Positions 1 through 10,234 of a stretch of 64,000 nucleotides of DNA are shown here, piece after piece (positions within the stretch are counted from its first letter, which is position 1; the number at the start of each line of letters is the position of its first letter). The stretch spans positions 1,256,835-1,320,834 of the forward strand of contig NC_006038.1 of the NCBI RefSeq assembly GCF_000002515.2. Direction: 5' to 3'. Origin of the DNA: Kluyveromyces lactis. Lineage: Eukaryota; Ascomycota; Saccharomycetes; Saccharomycetales; Saccharomycetaceae. The notes beneath the pieces are model-generated. The model did not search any database and was not told the DNA's origin. It saw nothing but the letters and a program-made list of their open reading frames with translations. The position numbers were made by a program, and so were the translations under genes.

Positions 1-158
1 TTTCTTTAAGAATGAGTGTTTCAACTATGGAAATGGTATTATCAATGATAAACAATACATACTTATTCCTCCATCAGCTAGACTCTCAACGGTATATCAC
101 TACGAGCGGGAGCCCTGGTGTTGATTAGTGGTTCATAACTTGCGCTATCCGTGTGAAG

Positions 159-1355
159 ATGGCCAAGGGCAAGAGAAATAACTGGAGAAGGATAGCCACC
201 ATTGCAATTCCGTTGGTGTTTGCAGTGGTGGTTCTTTTCAAGATGCTTAACTACAGTACGACTGCTGCAGATTTGCAGACACTATTACAGAATTTACCTA
301 AGGAGATTAATATGGGTTCTTCCGAGCAATCAGACCGTAAAATTATGGAGAAATTTGAGAAATTGAGCCAGGATATGCTAAAGAAACAGGACGATCAGGC
401 AAGAAGGTTTGATAGAGAGAGGAAAGTCTTGGAGAAGAAGATTCAAGCGTTGAAGCAACCTGCCAGACATGCGACTTTGAGAGAGAAGTTGGCCGTTGTG
501 TTTGAGTACGGTACCACTCAGAGATTCCCCGCTTTTGTTTGGCAAAGTTGGCCGTATTCCGATGACGATGACAGGTTGGATCCTACATTGAAAAAATACG
601 AACGGAACTGGGCTAATAAAAACCCTGGTTTCGTTCACGAGATTGTCAACGACGATACTGCTGCGGCGTTTGTGCATGGTTTCTATGCTACAGTTCCTGA
701 AGTGATAGAAGCTTATGATTCTTTGCCTACGTCGATCTTAAAGATCGATTTCTTTAAGTACCTCATCTTGCTGGCGCGTGGTGGTGTCTGGGCAGATGTC
801 GACACTGATCTGTTGCAACCAGTACCCAATTGGATCCCAGAGAACGTGTCTCCAAAGGAAATCGGGTTGATTATTGGTATTGAACACGACTCGAAGACTC
901 CTGATTGGAGATCTTCTTATTTGAGAAGATTGCAATTTGGCAATTGGGTCGTACAAGCCAAGCCAGGCCATCCAGTGATCCGTGAAATGGTCGCAAGGGT
1001 CACTGAGACTACATTGGAAAAAAAATACGCTGATGAACTTAACATGAACCTAAGAAACGATCTGACCATTATGGGCTGGACCGGAACTGGTGCTTGGACC
1101 GACGTAATATTCACCTATTTCAACGATTACGTTCAAAGTGGTGTTTTAGACAAGATCACTTGGAAACATTTCCATAACTTAAAGGTACCCAAACTGGTCG
1201 GAGACATTCTAGTGTTCCCAGAAGTTAGTTTCAATGCGCCACAAGCTGATTCAGACACGGATTCTAAACAGTTGACTAACAGTGCGCTACATTTCGCAAC
1301 ACATACCAAAATGAAGTCATGGAAGAACCAGCAAAAACTCCGCGGCTACAAATAA
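159..1355 (+). CDS. HOC1: Hoc1-like alpha-1,6-mannosyltransferase (Och1 family)
   Basis: This is a Golgi type II membrane glycosyltransferase; Hoc1 is a subunit of the M-Pol II mannan polymerase complex that extends N-glycan mannan. The 398-residue protein has a short basic N-terminus, one membrane anchor at about residues 11-30, a charged coiled-coil-like stem at about 55-100, and then the Och1/Gly_transf_sug domain. The DXD-type nucleotide-sugar and metal motif DVDTD lies at residues 213-217 after the GGVWA segment. The length matches S. cerevisiae Hoc1 (396 aa). The frame is open back to a GTG at 153, but the first ATG is at 159 and is used here. The next gene is CDC11, as in S. cerevisiae YJR075W-YJR076C, which favours HOC1 over its paralogue OCH1. 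Confidence 0.9.
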   Translation: MAKGKRNNWRRIATIAIPLVFAVVVLFKMLNYSTTAADLQTLLQNLPKEINMGSSEQSDRKIMEKFEKLSQDMLKKQDDQARRFDRERKVLEKKIQALKQPARHATLREKLAVVFEYGTTQRFPAFVWQSWPYSDDDDRLDPTLKKYERNWANKNPGFVHEIVNDDTAAAFVHGFYATVPEVIEAYDSLPTSILKIDFFKYLILLARGGVWADVDTDLLQPVPNWIPENVSPKEIGLIIGIEHDSKTPDWRSSYLRRLQFGNWVVQAKPGHPVIREMVARVTETTLEKKYADELNMNLRNDLTIMGWTGTGAWTDVIFTYFNDYVQSGVLDKITWKHFHNLKVPKLVGDILVFPEVSFNAPQADSDTDSKQLTNSALHFATHTKMKSWKNQQKLRGYK

Positions 1356-1972
1356 CGATTTATATAGTACTATATTCATATCACAACTTTAAATAATTTT
1401 GTTAATCCGTTTCTGACACTAAATCATGTATAAGTTGTGGAACTAAAATCAGAGTGCGCCCAAGCTCTACTAAAAACTGGGCAATTAAAAGACTTTCCTC
1501 GTCACTTAAACGAATATCTGTTGTCCCTATCTGGTTACTCATCATCTAAAAGCTTTTCCATCCCACATCTTCATACATGATGTTTTCTTGTCAGAACACG
1601 GCACACGCCTCCTGGCATGCTGTGTGAGATAATGTAAAGGAGATTTACTAGGTCATGGTACACCTGGTATCCCTGGTACCCCTGGTACTACCCATTTGGT
1701 GCTCAGAAGCCATCCTTCTACCGTCTTTTTCGTCTTATTTTCGGCCTCGAAGTAAGTGGCTTTTATATGGTTTTCGTTCGGGAATTTTTTTCTTAAATGA
1801 ATGAGGTTTTGCTTGATCGTTAGGGCATCGATAAAGTGTAGCACACGACTAGCAGCCAGTAGCCTGAAATGGTTCGTAATGCTTTATCTATCTTATGGTA
1901 ATAACTGAGGTATAGGTTAAAGAAAGAAACGAAATATGTAGTTCTATTTAGTGTGCAGGAAGGGACAACAAC
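1356..1972. other. HOC1-CDC11 convergent intergenic region
   Basis: This 617-bp stretch lies between two convergent genes. It is AT-rich just after HOC1, as expected for a 3' region. The only structure I see is a 9-bp direct repeat (CCTGGTAYC) in three tandem copies at about 1663-1689, which makes a short spurious open frame on the minus strand look collagen-like. I see no RNA gene or credible CDS. Confidence 0.5.
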
Positions 1973-3235
1973 TTATTGTTCCAATTTGATTCCTTCCTGT
2001 TTCAATTGGGCTTCCTTTTCTAGCCTCTCTTCGATTTCTCTTAATTCTTGCTCTCTTTGCAGCAATTCCTGTCTCTTCAATTGCAATTCTTGTTGCACTC
2101 TTTCTTCGAAAACCCTTAATCTTTCTTCTTCTAGCTTGATTTGTTCTTCTCTTGCCAAGTAAGTGTCCTGGTTCGATGACGCGTTGTTAGAATGTAAAGA
2201 AGTCGAATCATTGTTCCCCAACGCAGATGGTAATCCATTGCCCCTCACAGATTCTCTACCAGATACAGCGGGTGATCCTAGGTATTCGTTGTTCGTGGTG
2301 CTGAAAGCTCTGTTATGAGTCGTAGTTCCTACAGTTGGCATCTCACCGGACAAGGCTTCAGTTCTGTATCTTTCGTATAGGATCTCATGAGTAAATTCCT
2401 TCATATCGTGTAAATGTGAAATGAGTAGAGTGTTCCTTAGGACGACGAAATCAGAGATGTTAGCATCCTCGACGTCAAGGGTTCCCCATGGATATTTTCT
2501 ACCACGAATCACGGACCCGTCTGCAGATTCAAACACATCGTTGGAACCGATGATAGAGAAGGGCAGTAAACCTCTGAGATATGTGTTTGTTTGATAATCT
2601 TCGTCTGACGCGTCTTCCTCATCGAATGGGAAGTTGTAGATAGGTAGCGAATAATAGTCGATATCCTTTGCGATCAATTTCTTGTTCAATTTCAACTCTT
2701 CAGCGGTCAAGGAATCTGCTTTACTGATAACGGGGATCACGTTCACTAGAGTACCTAGTCTTCTGATGAATTCCACGTCAATCTCTTTCAATCCATGTCC
2801 AGTAGGATTGATCAAATATAAACAACAATGCACCCTACCATCTTTAAACCGAGGATTTCTCCTTACACGGCTCTCTTCCAACAAAATTTCATCGTACTGG
2901 TGACGAATGTAATCAGAGATAATGTCAAACGATGGAGAATTATCCAAAGAGTCGCCGAATCCCGGAGTATCAATGATATTCAATTGGATCTTAAGACCTT
3001 CTTCGTCTTCTAACTCAACGATTTCTTCCCTCAATTGCACATCAATCTGCGTATTTGTGTCCGTTGGTAACATAATCGTGGTAGAAGTATCTACCACTTT
3101 CTGTCCACATAGAGTGTTAATGAACGTCGACCTACCGCACCCAGACTGACCAACAACCATCACCGTGAACTGAATTCCTCTCTTCAAGTTCTTCCGTTTA
3201 CGCAAAGCGGCAGATGCCTGAATAATACTTGCCAT
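1973..3235 (-). CDS. CDC11: Septin Cdc11
   Basis: This is a septin GTP-binding protein, a terminal subunit of the hetero-octameric rods that build the bud-neck ring. The 420-aa protein has a basic polybasic segment (RKRKNLKR, residues 12-19), a P-loop GQSGCGRS at 29-36, the G3 motif DTPG at 88-91, the G4-like SKAD at 170-173, and the septin unique element ending near residue 300. A low-complexity Ser/Asn linker follows, and then a C-terminal coiled coil at about 358-416 rich in E, R, L and Q. The sequence is nearly colinear with S. cerevisiae Cdc11 (415 aa), including the IIDTPGFGDSLDNSPSF block. The ATG at 3235 is the only sensible start. It is divergent from TRP3 across 656 bp. Confidence 0.96.
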   Translation of the reverse strand: MASIIQASAALRKRKNLKRGIQFTVMVVGQSGCGRSTFINTLCGQKVVDTSTTIMLPTDTNTQIDVQLREEIVELEDEEGLKIQLNIIDTPGFGDSLDNSPSFDIISDYIRHQYDEILLEESRVRRNPRFKDGRVHCCLYLINPTGHGLKEIDVEFIRRLGTLVNVIPVISKADSLTAEELKLNKKLIAKDIDYYSLPIYNFPFDEEDASDEDYQTNTYLRGLLPFSIIGSNDVFESADGSVIRGRKYPWGTLDVEDANISDFVVLRNTLLISHLHDMKEFTHEILYERYRTEALSGEMPTVGTTTHNRAFSTTNNEYLGSPAVSGRESVRGNGLPSALGNNDSTSLHSNNASSNQDTYLAREEQIKLEEERLRVFEERVQQELQLKRQELLQREQELREIEERLEKEAQLKQEGIKLEQ

Positions 3236-3891
3236 TTCTGTCTAAATTACAATTGTAGCAGTGCTTTTGTTTCCCAATTCAATACCCCGACAGAAATTAG
3301 GTGCTAATAAGACCTCTGAGCAGCTCTTCTGTTAATTGTGTTGTTTACGTGTTAGTTGTTTGTTTAAAGTTTCACGTTTCCGATCTGATTCTAAATTCGT
3401 TACTCTGAGGAATCTGGAATTTAGTATGGAGGAAACAGAGAAAGAGTAGGTATTCGACGGTGAAAGAGCATTTGATGGATGATAGAGGGGCTCAGCTAAT
3501 TGAACAGAGGTTATAGATTGTTACTTGGAAGTCAGATTACGGAATAATCAATCCAGCGATGCACAATTGCCTTAAGAATGTGGATTTGAATGTTGACACA
3601 TCCGTACATCACATACATATTTATCATTTAGGACGAAATTCGATTCAATTTCTCATTTCATCAAAGCTTTCTCTTGACTCATCTCGAATTGTGATGTGGA
3701 ACCAGTTAATCATCTCATGTTCAAGACGATTTTATATTTAAAGGAACCCTTAAAGGGCATTGAAATAATTGTAAGAAGAAACTTTCGATAATTTCTTATC
3801 GATTGGTTATATTTGGTTGATAATTATCTAGTAGGGCAACTACACTATACTGTGATAAAAAGGAACTAGGTTTTCGCATTAATTTGATATC
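3236..3891. other. CDC11-TRP3 divergent promoter region
   Basis: This 656-bp region lies between divergent genes and contains no plausible CDS. It includes a perfect Gcn4-type site (annotated separately) on the TRP3 side. Short open frames here start without support and have no recognisable content. Confidence 0.6.
3675..3681 (+). promoter_or_regulatory. Gcn4-type site TGACTCA upstream of TRP3
   Basis: A perfect TGACTCA (AP-1/GCRE core) lies about 211 bp upstream of the TRP3 ATG. Tryptophan biosynthesis genes are classical targets of general amino-acid control, so the site fits Gcn4 activation. It is a single copy, and binding is inferred from the motif and its position. Confidence 0.6.
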
Positions 3892-5364
3892 ATGTCCGCT
3901 AAAAGAGTTGTTTTGATCGATAACTACGATTCGTTCACCTGGAACATCTATGAATATCTTTGCACTGAGGGTGCTGAAGTTTTAGTTTTCAGAAATGATA
4001 AGATTACTGTGGAAGAAGTTGAAGCATTGAACCCTGATATTGTCATGATTTCACCGGGTCCAGGTCATCCAGAGACCGATTCCGGGATATCAAGAGACTG
4101 TATCGCATTCTTCTGCGGCAAAGTCCCTGTGTTTGGTGTCTGCATGGGTCAGCAATGTATGTTTGATGTCTTTGGCGGTGAAGTTAGCTTTGCTGGAGAA
4201 ATTGTTCATGGTAAGACTTCACCAATATTCCATGATGGAAAAGGTTTCTTTAGAAAAGTACCTCAAGGTGTCGCAGTGACGCGGTACCATTCGCTTGCTG
4301 GCGCCAAGGAAACACTTCCTGATGTGCTTGAAGTTAGTGCAAGAACGGAGACTGGAATTATTATGGGTGTGAGACATAAGAAATACACTGTGGAAGGTGT
4401 GCAATTCCATCCAGAATCTATCTTGACCGAGAGTGGGCATCAAATGATCAAGAATATTCTTGAAGTATCAGGAGGTACTTGGGATGAGAACGCAGCTAAC
4501 TTGGCTAGGAATGAGCTCGGAAAGACAGCCAGCACTGATAAAGCGAAATCTATCTTGGAAACTATTTACGAAAAACGCCGTGAAGACGTTCAACTGCAAT
4601 CGACGATCCCAGGTTATCGGTTCTCTGATTTAGAAGCCAACTATAAGTTAGGTTTAGCTCCAAGGGTACAAGATTTCTATGCAAGATTAACTGCTACTGA
4701 GAAAACAGCAGTCTTGGCTGAAGTGAAGAGAGCTTCTCCATCGAAGGGTGACATTGATTTGAGTGTCGTTGCTTCAGAGCAAGCGTTGAAGTATGGTCAG
4801 GCAGGTGCTTCAGCGATCTCTGTATTGACCGAACCTCACTGGTTCAAAGGTTCCATTGAAGATTTGAGAAATGTAAGAAAAGTGTTGGAGGTGGCATTTG
4901 CCAATGACGAATCGAAAAGACCATGTGTATTACGCAAAGAATTCATTTTCTCAAAGTACCAAATCCTAGAAGCTAGACTTGCAGGCGCTGATACTGTGCT
5001 ATTGATCGTGAAGATGCTTGACGACAACTTGTTGAAGGAACTGTACGATTATGCAAAAAGTTTGGATTTAGAACCTCTAGTGGAAGTAAACTCCGCAGAA
5101 GAACTAAAACGTGCGTTGGCAATTGGATCAAGAGTGATCGGAGTTAATAACAGAGACTTGCACTCTTTCAACGTAGATTTGAGTACTACCTCAAAATTGG
5201 TCAGTTCTGTACCAGAGGGAACCCTACTAATTGCTTTATCTGGAATAACAATAGCAGCTGATGCTGATCAATATAAAAAGGAAGGTGTTCATGGTGTTCT
5301 TGTTGGAGAAGCTCTCATGAGAGCTGAATCTGTAAATAAATTCATCGAGGAGCTAATCAACTAA
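3892..5364 (+). CDS. TRP3: Bifunctional anthranilate synthase component II / indole-3-glycerol-phosphate synthase
   Basis: This bifunctional tryptophan-biosynthesis enzyme combines two activities. The N-terminal glutamine amidotransferase supplies ammonia to anthranilate synthase (Trp2), and the C-terminal TIM barrel makes indole-3-glycerol phosphate from CdRP. The GATase domain covers residues 1 to about 200. Its class I catalytic triad is visible: Cys84 in GVCMGQQ, His173 and Glu175 in QFHPES. The oxyanion segment SPGPGHP is at 54-60. The IGPS domain covers about 225-490, with the signature [14 protein letters not shown] at about 275-288 and the phosphate-binding GVLVGEALM near the C-terminus. 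The length of 490 aa compares with 484 in S. cerevisiae. It is convergent with SAC1, as in YKL211C-YKL212W. The ATG at 3892 starts the conserved [15 protein letters not shown] segment. Confidence 0.97.
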   Translation: MSAKRVVLIDNYDSFTWNIYEYLCTEGAEVLVFRNDKITVEEVEALNPDIVMISPGPGHPETDSGISRDCIAFFCGKVPVFGVCMGQQCMFDVFGGEVSFAGEIVHGKTSPIFHDGKGFFRKVPQGVAVTRYHSLAGAKETLPDVLEVSARTETGIIMGVRHKKYTVEGVQFHPESILTESGHQMIKNILEVSGGTWDENAANLARNELGKTASTDKAKSILETIYEKRREDVQLQSTIPGYRFSDLEANYKLGLAPRVQDFYARLTATEKTAVLAEVKRASPSKGDIDLSVVASEQALKYGQAGASAISVLTEPHWFKGSIEDLRNVRKVLEVAFANDESKRPCVLRKEFIFSKYQILEARLAGADTVLLIVKMLDDNLLKELYDYAKSLDLEPLVEVNSAEELKRALAIGSRVIGVNNRDLHSFNVDLSTTSKLVSSVPEGTLLIALSGITIAADADQYKKEGVHGVLVGEALMRAESVNKFIEELIN

Positions 5365-5588
5365 TGATACCAGTCCATTTCATCCTTCGTTATGTATGTA
5401 TCCACCAACTTGTAATGATTGTATTTCTGTAATTTTAGATATAGACGTTAAAGTAAGAATGATACAGATACTATAAATTCAAAAGGTATCGAACATTAAA
5501 ACTGGGAAGAAGAAGTCATAAAAGTAGAAACGTCATGGAGTAAATAAACATGAAAATGAAAGCTCTATACATTAAGGAATGTTCAATG

Positions 5589-7466
5589 CTAGTCCCTCTT
5601 GAAGGAATTTGGTTTAACGAACTTTGGATCAGGAACGTATCTAACACCTTTGAATTGTTTCTCCTTGTTATGCGTGTGCTCAGCAATCAAATACCCTAAA
5701 TCGACTAACTTTGGCCAGTTCACATATTGAATACCCCTCTTAAATACGAAATGTGTGCATAAGACAACAATACTGAAGGATCCGAAAAAGAAAGATAGAT
5801 TCTTCGCACTTGTGAAATGATTCTTGGGGAAAAGTATAGTTGCCATCATAACTGTGAGGGCAGCGTAGATCATGGTAGGAACCGCTTGAATTAGCATTGG
5901 TCTTCTATCTGGGAATGGTGAATGGACCACACTTGCGTAAGGTCTGAAATTTCCCAGGAACAAATCGAATGCATCTTCCCTTGGGCCATCTGTCAAATTG
6001 TTTTGATAGTAACGAGAAATAGAGTTAATACCATCCTTTATAGCACCTAGGTAAGTACGTTTGCCAGTTCTAGTGAAATCGGTCTTCAATGCCCCAGTAC
6101 CTGAATAAGCAACACTGACAGCGTCTGCGTTATCTGCCCAAAAGCTTTGGAATTCAAACAACAAGTTCTTGTCTAATTCCCATAAGCCGGTATCGTCGGT
6201 CAATCCAACAGTCTTAAACTCTTCTTGTAACACCCAATGAGCTAACACGGATTGAACCACATTAGTTCTGTCCAGGCAATCCATACAGTTAGTTCTAACC
6301 ACCGATTGCTGCTTGGAGAAAACTTGCAGTGTAACACCATTAGCATCCAAAGTCTTGTGGAAGAAATCTTTATTGGACAAGCCCATTGATTGCAAATGAT
6401 CCAATAACAATTTGACCTTGTGCCATTGCATATTCCTACATTCGTGATGGAAATCGAAGTAGATATAGTGAAGCTTTGGGTCATTTAAGGCAGTAACAAC
6501 CTGTTCGTAAGCTTCCTTCACAGGTAATTCGTGTCCCTTTTGATTGACTAGATTCACCAAATAGTTTTCATTGTACAACCGAGTTTGTTCATCGAAATGC
6601 TTCTTGGTTGCATCTAACGAGCTGTTCTCAGCCAACAACAAGTTCGGCTTGTACTTTAAATTGTTCAACTCTGCCCAATAAACTGGCACGGAACCCCTCG
6701 TTTGTAAAAAAGAGAAGAAGTGATAGCCATCCTTCATTGGCTTTTGAACACACAGCACCTGCTCTGTCTCGTTGAAGTTACCAACATTACCGTGTTCGTC
6801 AATGCCTCTGCGGAAATATCTAGTTCCGGCCCTAAATATACTCCTTCTCGTGATCAATCCAATCGAAATCGGAGTCGCATGGAAAACAGTATCAACAACC
6901 TTAGCATACCCATAGATCATAGGAATAATGAAGTCTGATACCCTGTCATCAACTTTAGCAAGCTTCTGCAAGGATTCTGTCACGTAATAGTTCCAAAAGA
7001 ACCTCCTGTCCGCTTGTTCCCACGACACAGCTGATGACTCTAGTTCTTCGTTCCTTTGAGCACTGTTTGTCAAATCGTAACCATACGAATAGAACAGAGT
7101 CGCACCAGCTAAATGCTGTTCCAATAACTGCAAATACTGAGACTCATCAGAATCTGGTCTCTGCTTCTTATCAACGCTGATAATCGTGTGCTCAGCCACC
7201 TTGTACACATTATGACCGTTCAAACAACCAGCTTCCTCGACTCTATTGGCAATAATCACGTACTTACCGAACTTCAACTTGATGATACCGATCAACGCAG
7301 CCACCTTCATGATATTTCCACGAACAGGAAACTCAGTACTGCCCAAAACGTTCACCTCGTTCTCGTGTGTTGACACATTTAGAACCGCGTCGTTCTTCGA
7401 AGAAGAACTGGCTACCTTTAACAGGACCCTATCCTTCTCCTGGCACACAAGTAACGGACCTCTCAT
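5589..7466 (-). CDS. SAC1: Phosphoinositide phosphatase Sac1
   Basis: This is the ER/Golgi polyphosphoinositide phosphatase that mainly dephosphorylates PI4P. It has 625 residues (623 in S. cerevisiae). The SAC domain contains the catalytic P-loop CMDCLDR (CX5R) at residues 394-400, inside RTNCMDCLDRTNV. The conserved segments YFDFHHECRNMQWHKV and KTDFTRTGKRT are also present. Two membrane segments follow at about 530-555 and 562-582, then a short basic tail ending KRD, consistent with an ER tail-anchored arrangement. The ATG at 7466 fits the family start. It is divergent from DOA1 across 315 bp, and the YKL211-214 synteny is preserved. Confidence 0.97.
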   Translation of the reverse strand: MRGPLLVCQEKDRVLLKVASSSSKNDAVLNVSTHENEVNVLGSTEFPVRGNIMKVAALIGIIKLKFGKYVIIANRVEEAGCLNGHNVYKVAEHTIISVDKKQRPDSDESQYLQLLEQHLAGATLFYSYGYDLTNSAQRNEELESSAVSWEQADRRFFWNYYVTESLQKLAKVDDRVSDFIIPMIYGYAKVVDTVFHATPISIGLITRRSIFRAGTRYFRRGIDEHGNVGNFNETEQVLCVQKPMKDGYHFFSFLQTRGSVPVYWAELNNLKYKPNLLLAENSSLDATKKHFDEQTRLYNENYLVNLVNQKGHELPVKEAYEQVVTALNDPKLHYIYFDFHHECRNMQWHKVKLLLDHLQSMGLSNKDFFHKTLDANGVTLQVFSKQQSVVRTNCMDCLDRTNVVQSVLAHWVLQEEFKTVGLTDDTGLWELDKNLLFEFQSFWADNADAVSVAYSGTGALKTDFTRTGKRTYLGAIKDGINSISRYYQNNLTDGPREDAFDLFLGNFRPYASVVHSPFPDRRPMLIQAVPTMIYAALTVMMATILFPKNHFTSAKNLSFFFGSFSIVVLCTHFVFKRGIQYVNWPKLVDLGYLIAEHTHNKEKQFKGVRYVPDPKFVKPNSFKRD

Positions 7467-7781
7467 TTTCTAAGGAGATTCTCAGAGCACTGAATTGAAT
7501 ACGATTCAGCAAATTCAGGTACAATTGGATCCTCTGTTGGCGTGTCTCGTGTACTTGATAAACTAATTCATGATAAAGTTGCGTAACTGAATTTGTTTAT
7601 TTCGAAAGTTTGATTTAAACAACTAAGCGAATGTCAAAAATAAAGGTATTAGCGTGGGAAAGAGCAACTACTGAATAAAACAGGGCTTTCCAAGTATACA
7701 AAGTATTTTAATCAGGTTCAGGTGATTTTATTTGATAGGTCTAATAGTTGTAATTGTACTGGTACCAATTTTAAGTGAGAG
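7467..7781. other. SAC1-DOA1 divergent promoter region
   Basis: This 315-bp region lies between divergent genes. It is AT-rich with poly-T and poly-A runs. I see no additional gene and no motif I would name. Confidence 0.5.
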
Positions 7782-9902
7782 ATGTACCAACTTAGCGCAC
7801 AATTGCGTGGTCACACACAGGACGTGAGGAGTGTGGTTTCTTTAAGTACGACTCAGGTGGCAAGTGCCTCTAGAGATGGTACAGTTAGGATATGGAATTT
7901 GGATGCGGATGGGAATTGGGAAGGTTCTATTGCGTTTAGCAGTGAAAAGTTTGTGAACAGTTTGACGTACGATGCTAAGCAGTGTGTTCTATTTTGCGGT
8001 GGCCAAGAAAAGATTATTTACGGTGTGTCTCCGTTGCTTGCTCTGGGGCAAGAACCGGTTTATACTTTAGTAGGCCATGAGGGGAACATTTGCTCACTTT
8101 CTGGAGACTTTGAAAGCCTAGTGAGCTCCTCTTGGGACAAGACTGCTAAAGTGTGGACTAATGGGATTGTAAAATGGGAACTTAAGGGACATTCGGCCTC
8201 TGTATGGGATGCCAAGCTCTTGAACGATGGGAGCGTCCTTACAGCGTCAGCAGATACTACAGTTAAGTTATGGAAAAATGGTACGCTGGCTAAGACTTTT
8301 GATAAGTTACATTCCGATGTGGTTAGAAATATATGTATTCTTGACGATGGAAAGCATTTTGTTAGTTGTTCCAACGATGGTACTTTGAAGCTATCCAACT
8401 TGGAAGGCGGTATTTTGCACGAGTTTATAGGTCATGAAAGCTTTGTCTATGCTGTGAAACAACTGCCAAGCGGAGATATTGTGTCTTGTGGTGAGGATAG
8501 AACCGTTCGTATTTGGAACATGGATGGAACTATCAAACAAGTCATTACTTTACCAGCGATCTCCATTTGGACCGTCGATGTGTTACCCAATGGCGATATT
8601 GTTGTTGGTAGCAGTGACAAAATCATCAGAATCTTTACTGAGAATGAGCAAAGACTTGCATCCCAGGAAGAGATCACATCTTTGCAAAAACAAGTGGAGG
8701 AATCTGCCGTTAACGCACAGACGATGGGGTTTGACGAATCGAAGTTGAAACCATCGTCAGTGCTTCAGAAGCCGGGTGAAAAGGAGGGTCAGATTGTTGT
8801 TGTCAAGAATGAGAATGGTGTTATAGAGGCACATCAGTTCACGGGAGGTTCTTGGAGTAAAGTCGGAGACGTTGTTTCATCTGCCGGTAGCGATAATAAG
8901 GTTGAATATGAGGGTAAGAATTACGATTTCGTGTTTGATGTTGACATCGAAGAAGGCAAACCACCGTTGAAACTACCCGTCAATGCAAACGATAATCCGT
9001 ACGATGTTGCAGATAAATTCATAATTAGATACGAGTTGCCAACAAGTTATAAGGATCAAATTGTCCAATTCATTGTGACAAATACTAAGTCGACTACATT
9101 AGATCAACCTTCTGATATTTCCAGACATGCAGACGTCAATTATAAGATATTCCCCGTGAAGAAGTACCTAAAACTTACATCTTTCAACCCAGATTCTTTG
9201 TTCAATGGTATTGTGAAACTTAATCAGGCAGAAAATACCTTTGACGATGACGCACTTGGGGCAATCGGTTCAGCTTTGCACGATGTGGAAAACAACATTG
9301 AACTATTGTATGCGCATGCATGCATCATTAAAAATCAATGGAAGGGGAACAAAACACCCGCATACGATATAGTTAGAATTCTAACCCCAAAGTTACCTTC
9401 AAGTGACGACATGAGTGAGTTTATCGAGGAAGGACTTTCACAAGAAAATCCAATCTCTACAATGCTAACTACAAGAATGTTAGCCAACTGTTTCTCTAAC
9501 CAAATTTGGGGGAAAGAGCTCATGGGTAAGCCAGCATTGTACGATTCCGTGTTCCAAATATTGGACGGTGATTATCCAAATTGCAAACCTCAACAAAAAG
9601 ACAACTTGGCTATTGCAATCGCCACTCTACTCTTCAATTATACCGTATACATCCTGGAATCCAATGATCAACAAATTCTTCCAATCATTGCTGATGTACT
9701 TAATACAAAATACGGATCATCATCTCTGTTCCTCAACAGTGAAGAAGCTACATATAGACTCCTAATCGCTTACGGAAATCTAGCCACTGTAGAACCATCG
9801 TTACATCAATACGCTAAATCCATCTCCTGGATTATCAGAGCTAAGGATAAATACGGTAAGATAGGTAGATTCGAAGATGTATTCGAAGACTTATTTAGAT
9901 GA
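7782..9902 (+). CDS. DOA1: WD-repeat protein Doa1/Ufd3 (ubiquitin and Cdc48 adaptor)
   Basis: Doa1 (Ufd3, PLAA family) is a ubiquitin-binding Cdc48 cofactor that controls free ubiquitin levels, endosomal sorting and mitochondrial protein degradation. The 706-residue protein (715 in S. cerevisiae) has three parts. An N-terminal WD40 propeller covers about 1-300, with repeats such as LRGHTQDVRSVVSL, LVGHEGNICSLSG, LKGHSASVWDAKL and FIGHESFVYAVKQL. A PFU ubiquitin-binding domain follows at about 330-450, containing YEGKNYDFVFDVDIEEGKPPLKLPVN. A PUL armadillo domain that binds the Cdc48 tail covers about 460-706. The ATG at 7782 opens directly into the first WD repeat (MYQLSAQLRGH). Upstream lies SAC1 (divergent) and downstream YRA2, conserving YKL212-214 order. 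Confidence 0.95.
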   Translation: MYQLSAQLRGHTQDVRSVVSLSTTQVASASRDGTVRIWNLDADGNWEGSIAFSSEKFVNSLTYDAKQCVLFCGGQEKIIYGVSPLLALGQEPVYTLVGHEGNICSLSGDFESLVSSSWDKTAKVWTNGIVKWELKGHSASVWDAKLLNDGSVLTASADTTVKLWKNGTLAKTFDKLHSDVVRNICILDDGKHFVSCSNDGTLKLSNLEGGILHEFIGHESFVYAVKQLPSGDIVSCGEDRTVRIWNMDGTIKQVITLPAISIWTVDVLPNGDIVVGSSDKIIRIFTENEQRLASQEEITSLQKQVEESAVNAQTMGFDESKLKPSSVLQKPGEKEGQIVVVKNENGVIEAHQFTGGSWSKVGDVVSSAGSDNKVEYEGKNYDFVFDVDIEEGKPPLKLPVNANDNPYDVADKFIIRYELPTSYKDQIVQFIVTNTKSTTLDQPSDISRHADVNYKIFPVKKYLKLTSFNPDSLFNGIVKLNQAENTFDDDALGAIGSALHDVENNIELLYAHACIIKNQWKGNKTPAYDIVRILTPKLPSSDDMSEFIEEGLSQENPISTMLTTRMLANCFSNQIWGKELMGKPALYDSVFQILDGDYPNCKPQQKDNLAIAIATLLFNYTVYILESNDQQILPIIADVLNTKYGSSSLFLNSEEATYRLLIAYGNLATVEPSLHQYAKSISWIIRAKDKYGKIGRFEDVFEDLFR

Positions 9903-10234
9903 TGGTAGTCTTTGATCATTAAATATTACATACATACATAAAGATACAACTTCTCCGGGTTAATTTGCTATCAAGTTATCAAATATGGTGGTGTTCTGTC
10001 AATGCTAGTGAGTGGATCATAATTCAATCATCATTAGAGTAGTTGAAGCGCTCGTCTCTTCTTTAATCCTATTCATGTACATAAGCATTTCTTGAAAAAT
10101 TATAAAGGAAAGTTTAGTCAAAGTTTACATTTAACATGTAAGTAAAGGTTTGAACGAAAGATTGACAATTTCAAGGGTGAATAAGTTCAATTGAGGCACT
10201 AGCTGACCAATAAAAAACAATCACACGTTTTAAA
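9903..10234. other. DOA1-YRA2 intergenic region
   Basis: This 332-bp stretch between tandem plus-strand genes is AT-rich. It serves as the DOA1 3' region and the YRA2 promoter. I see no extra gene. Confidence 0.5.

Noticed and set aside
1653-1844. 63-codon minus-strand ORF with a Val-Pro-Gly end
   Set aside because: The collagen-like end is created by a 9-bp repeat and there is no other support.
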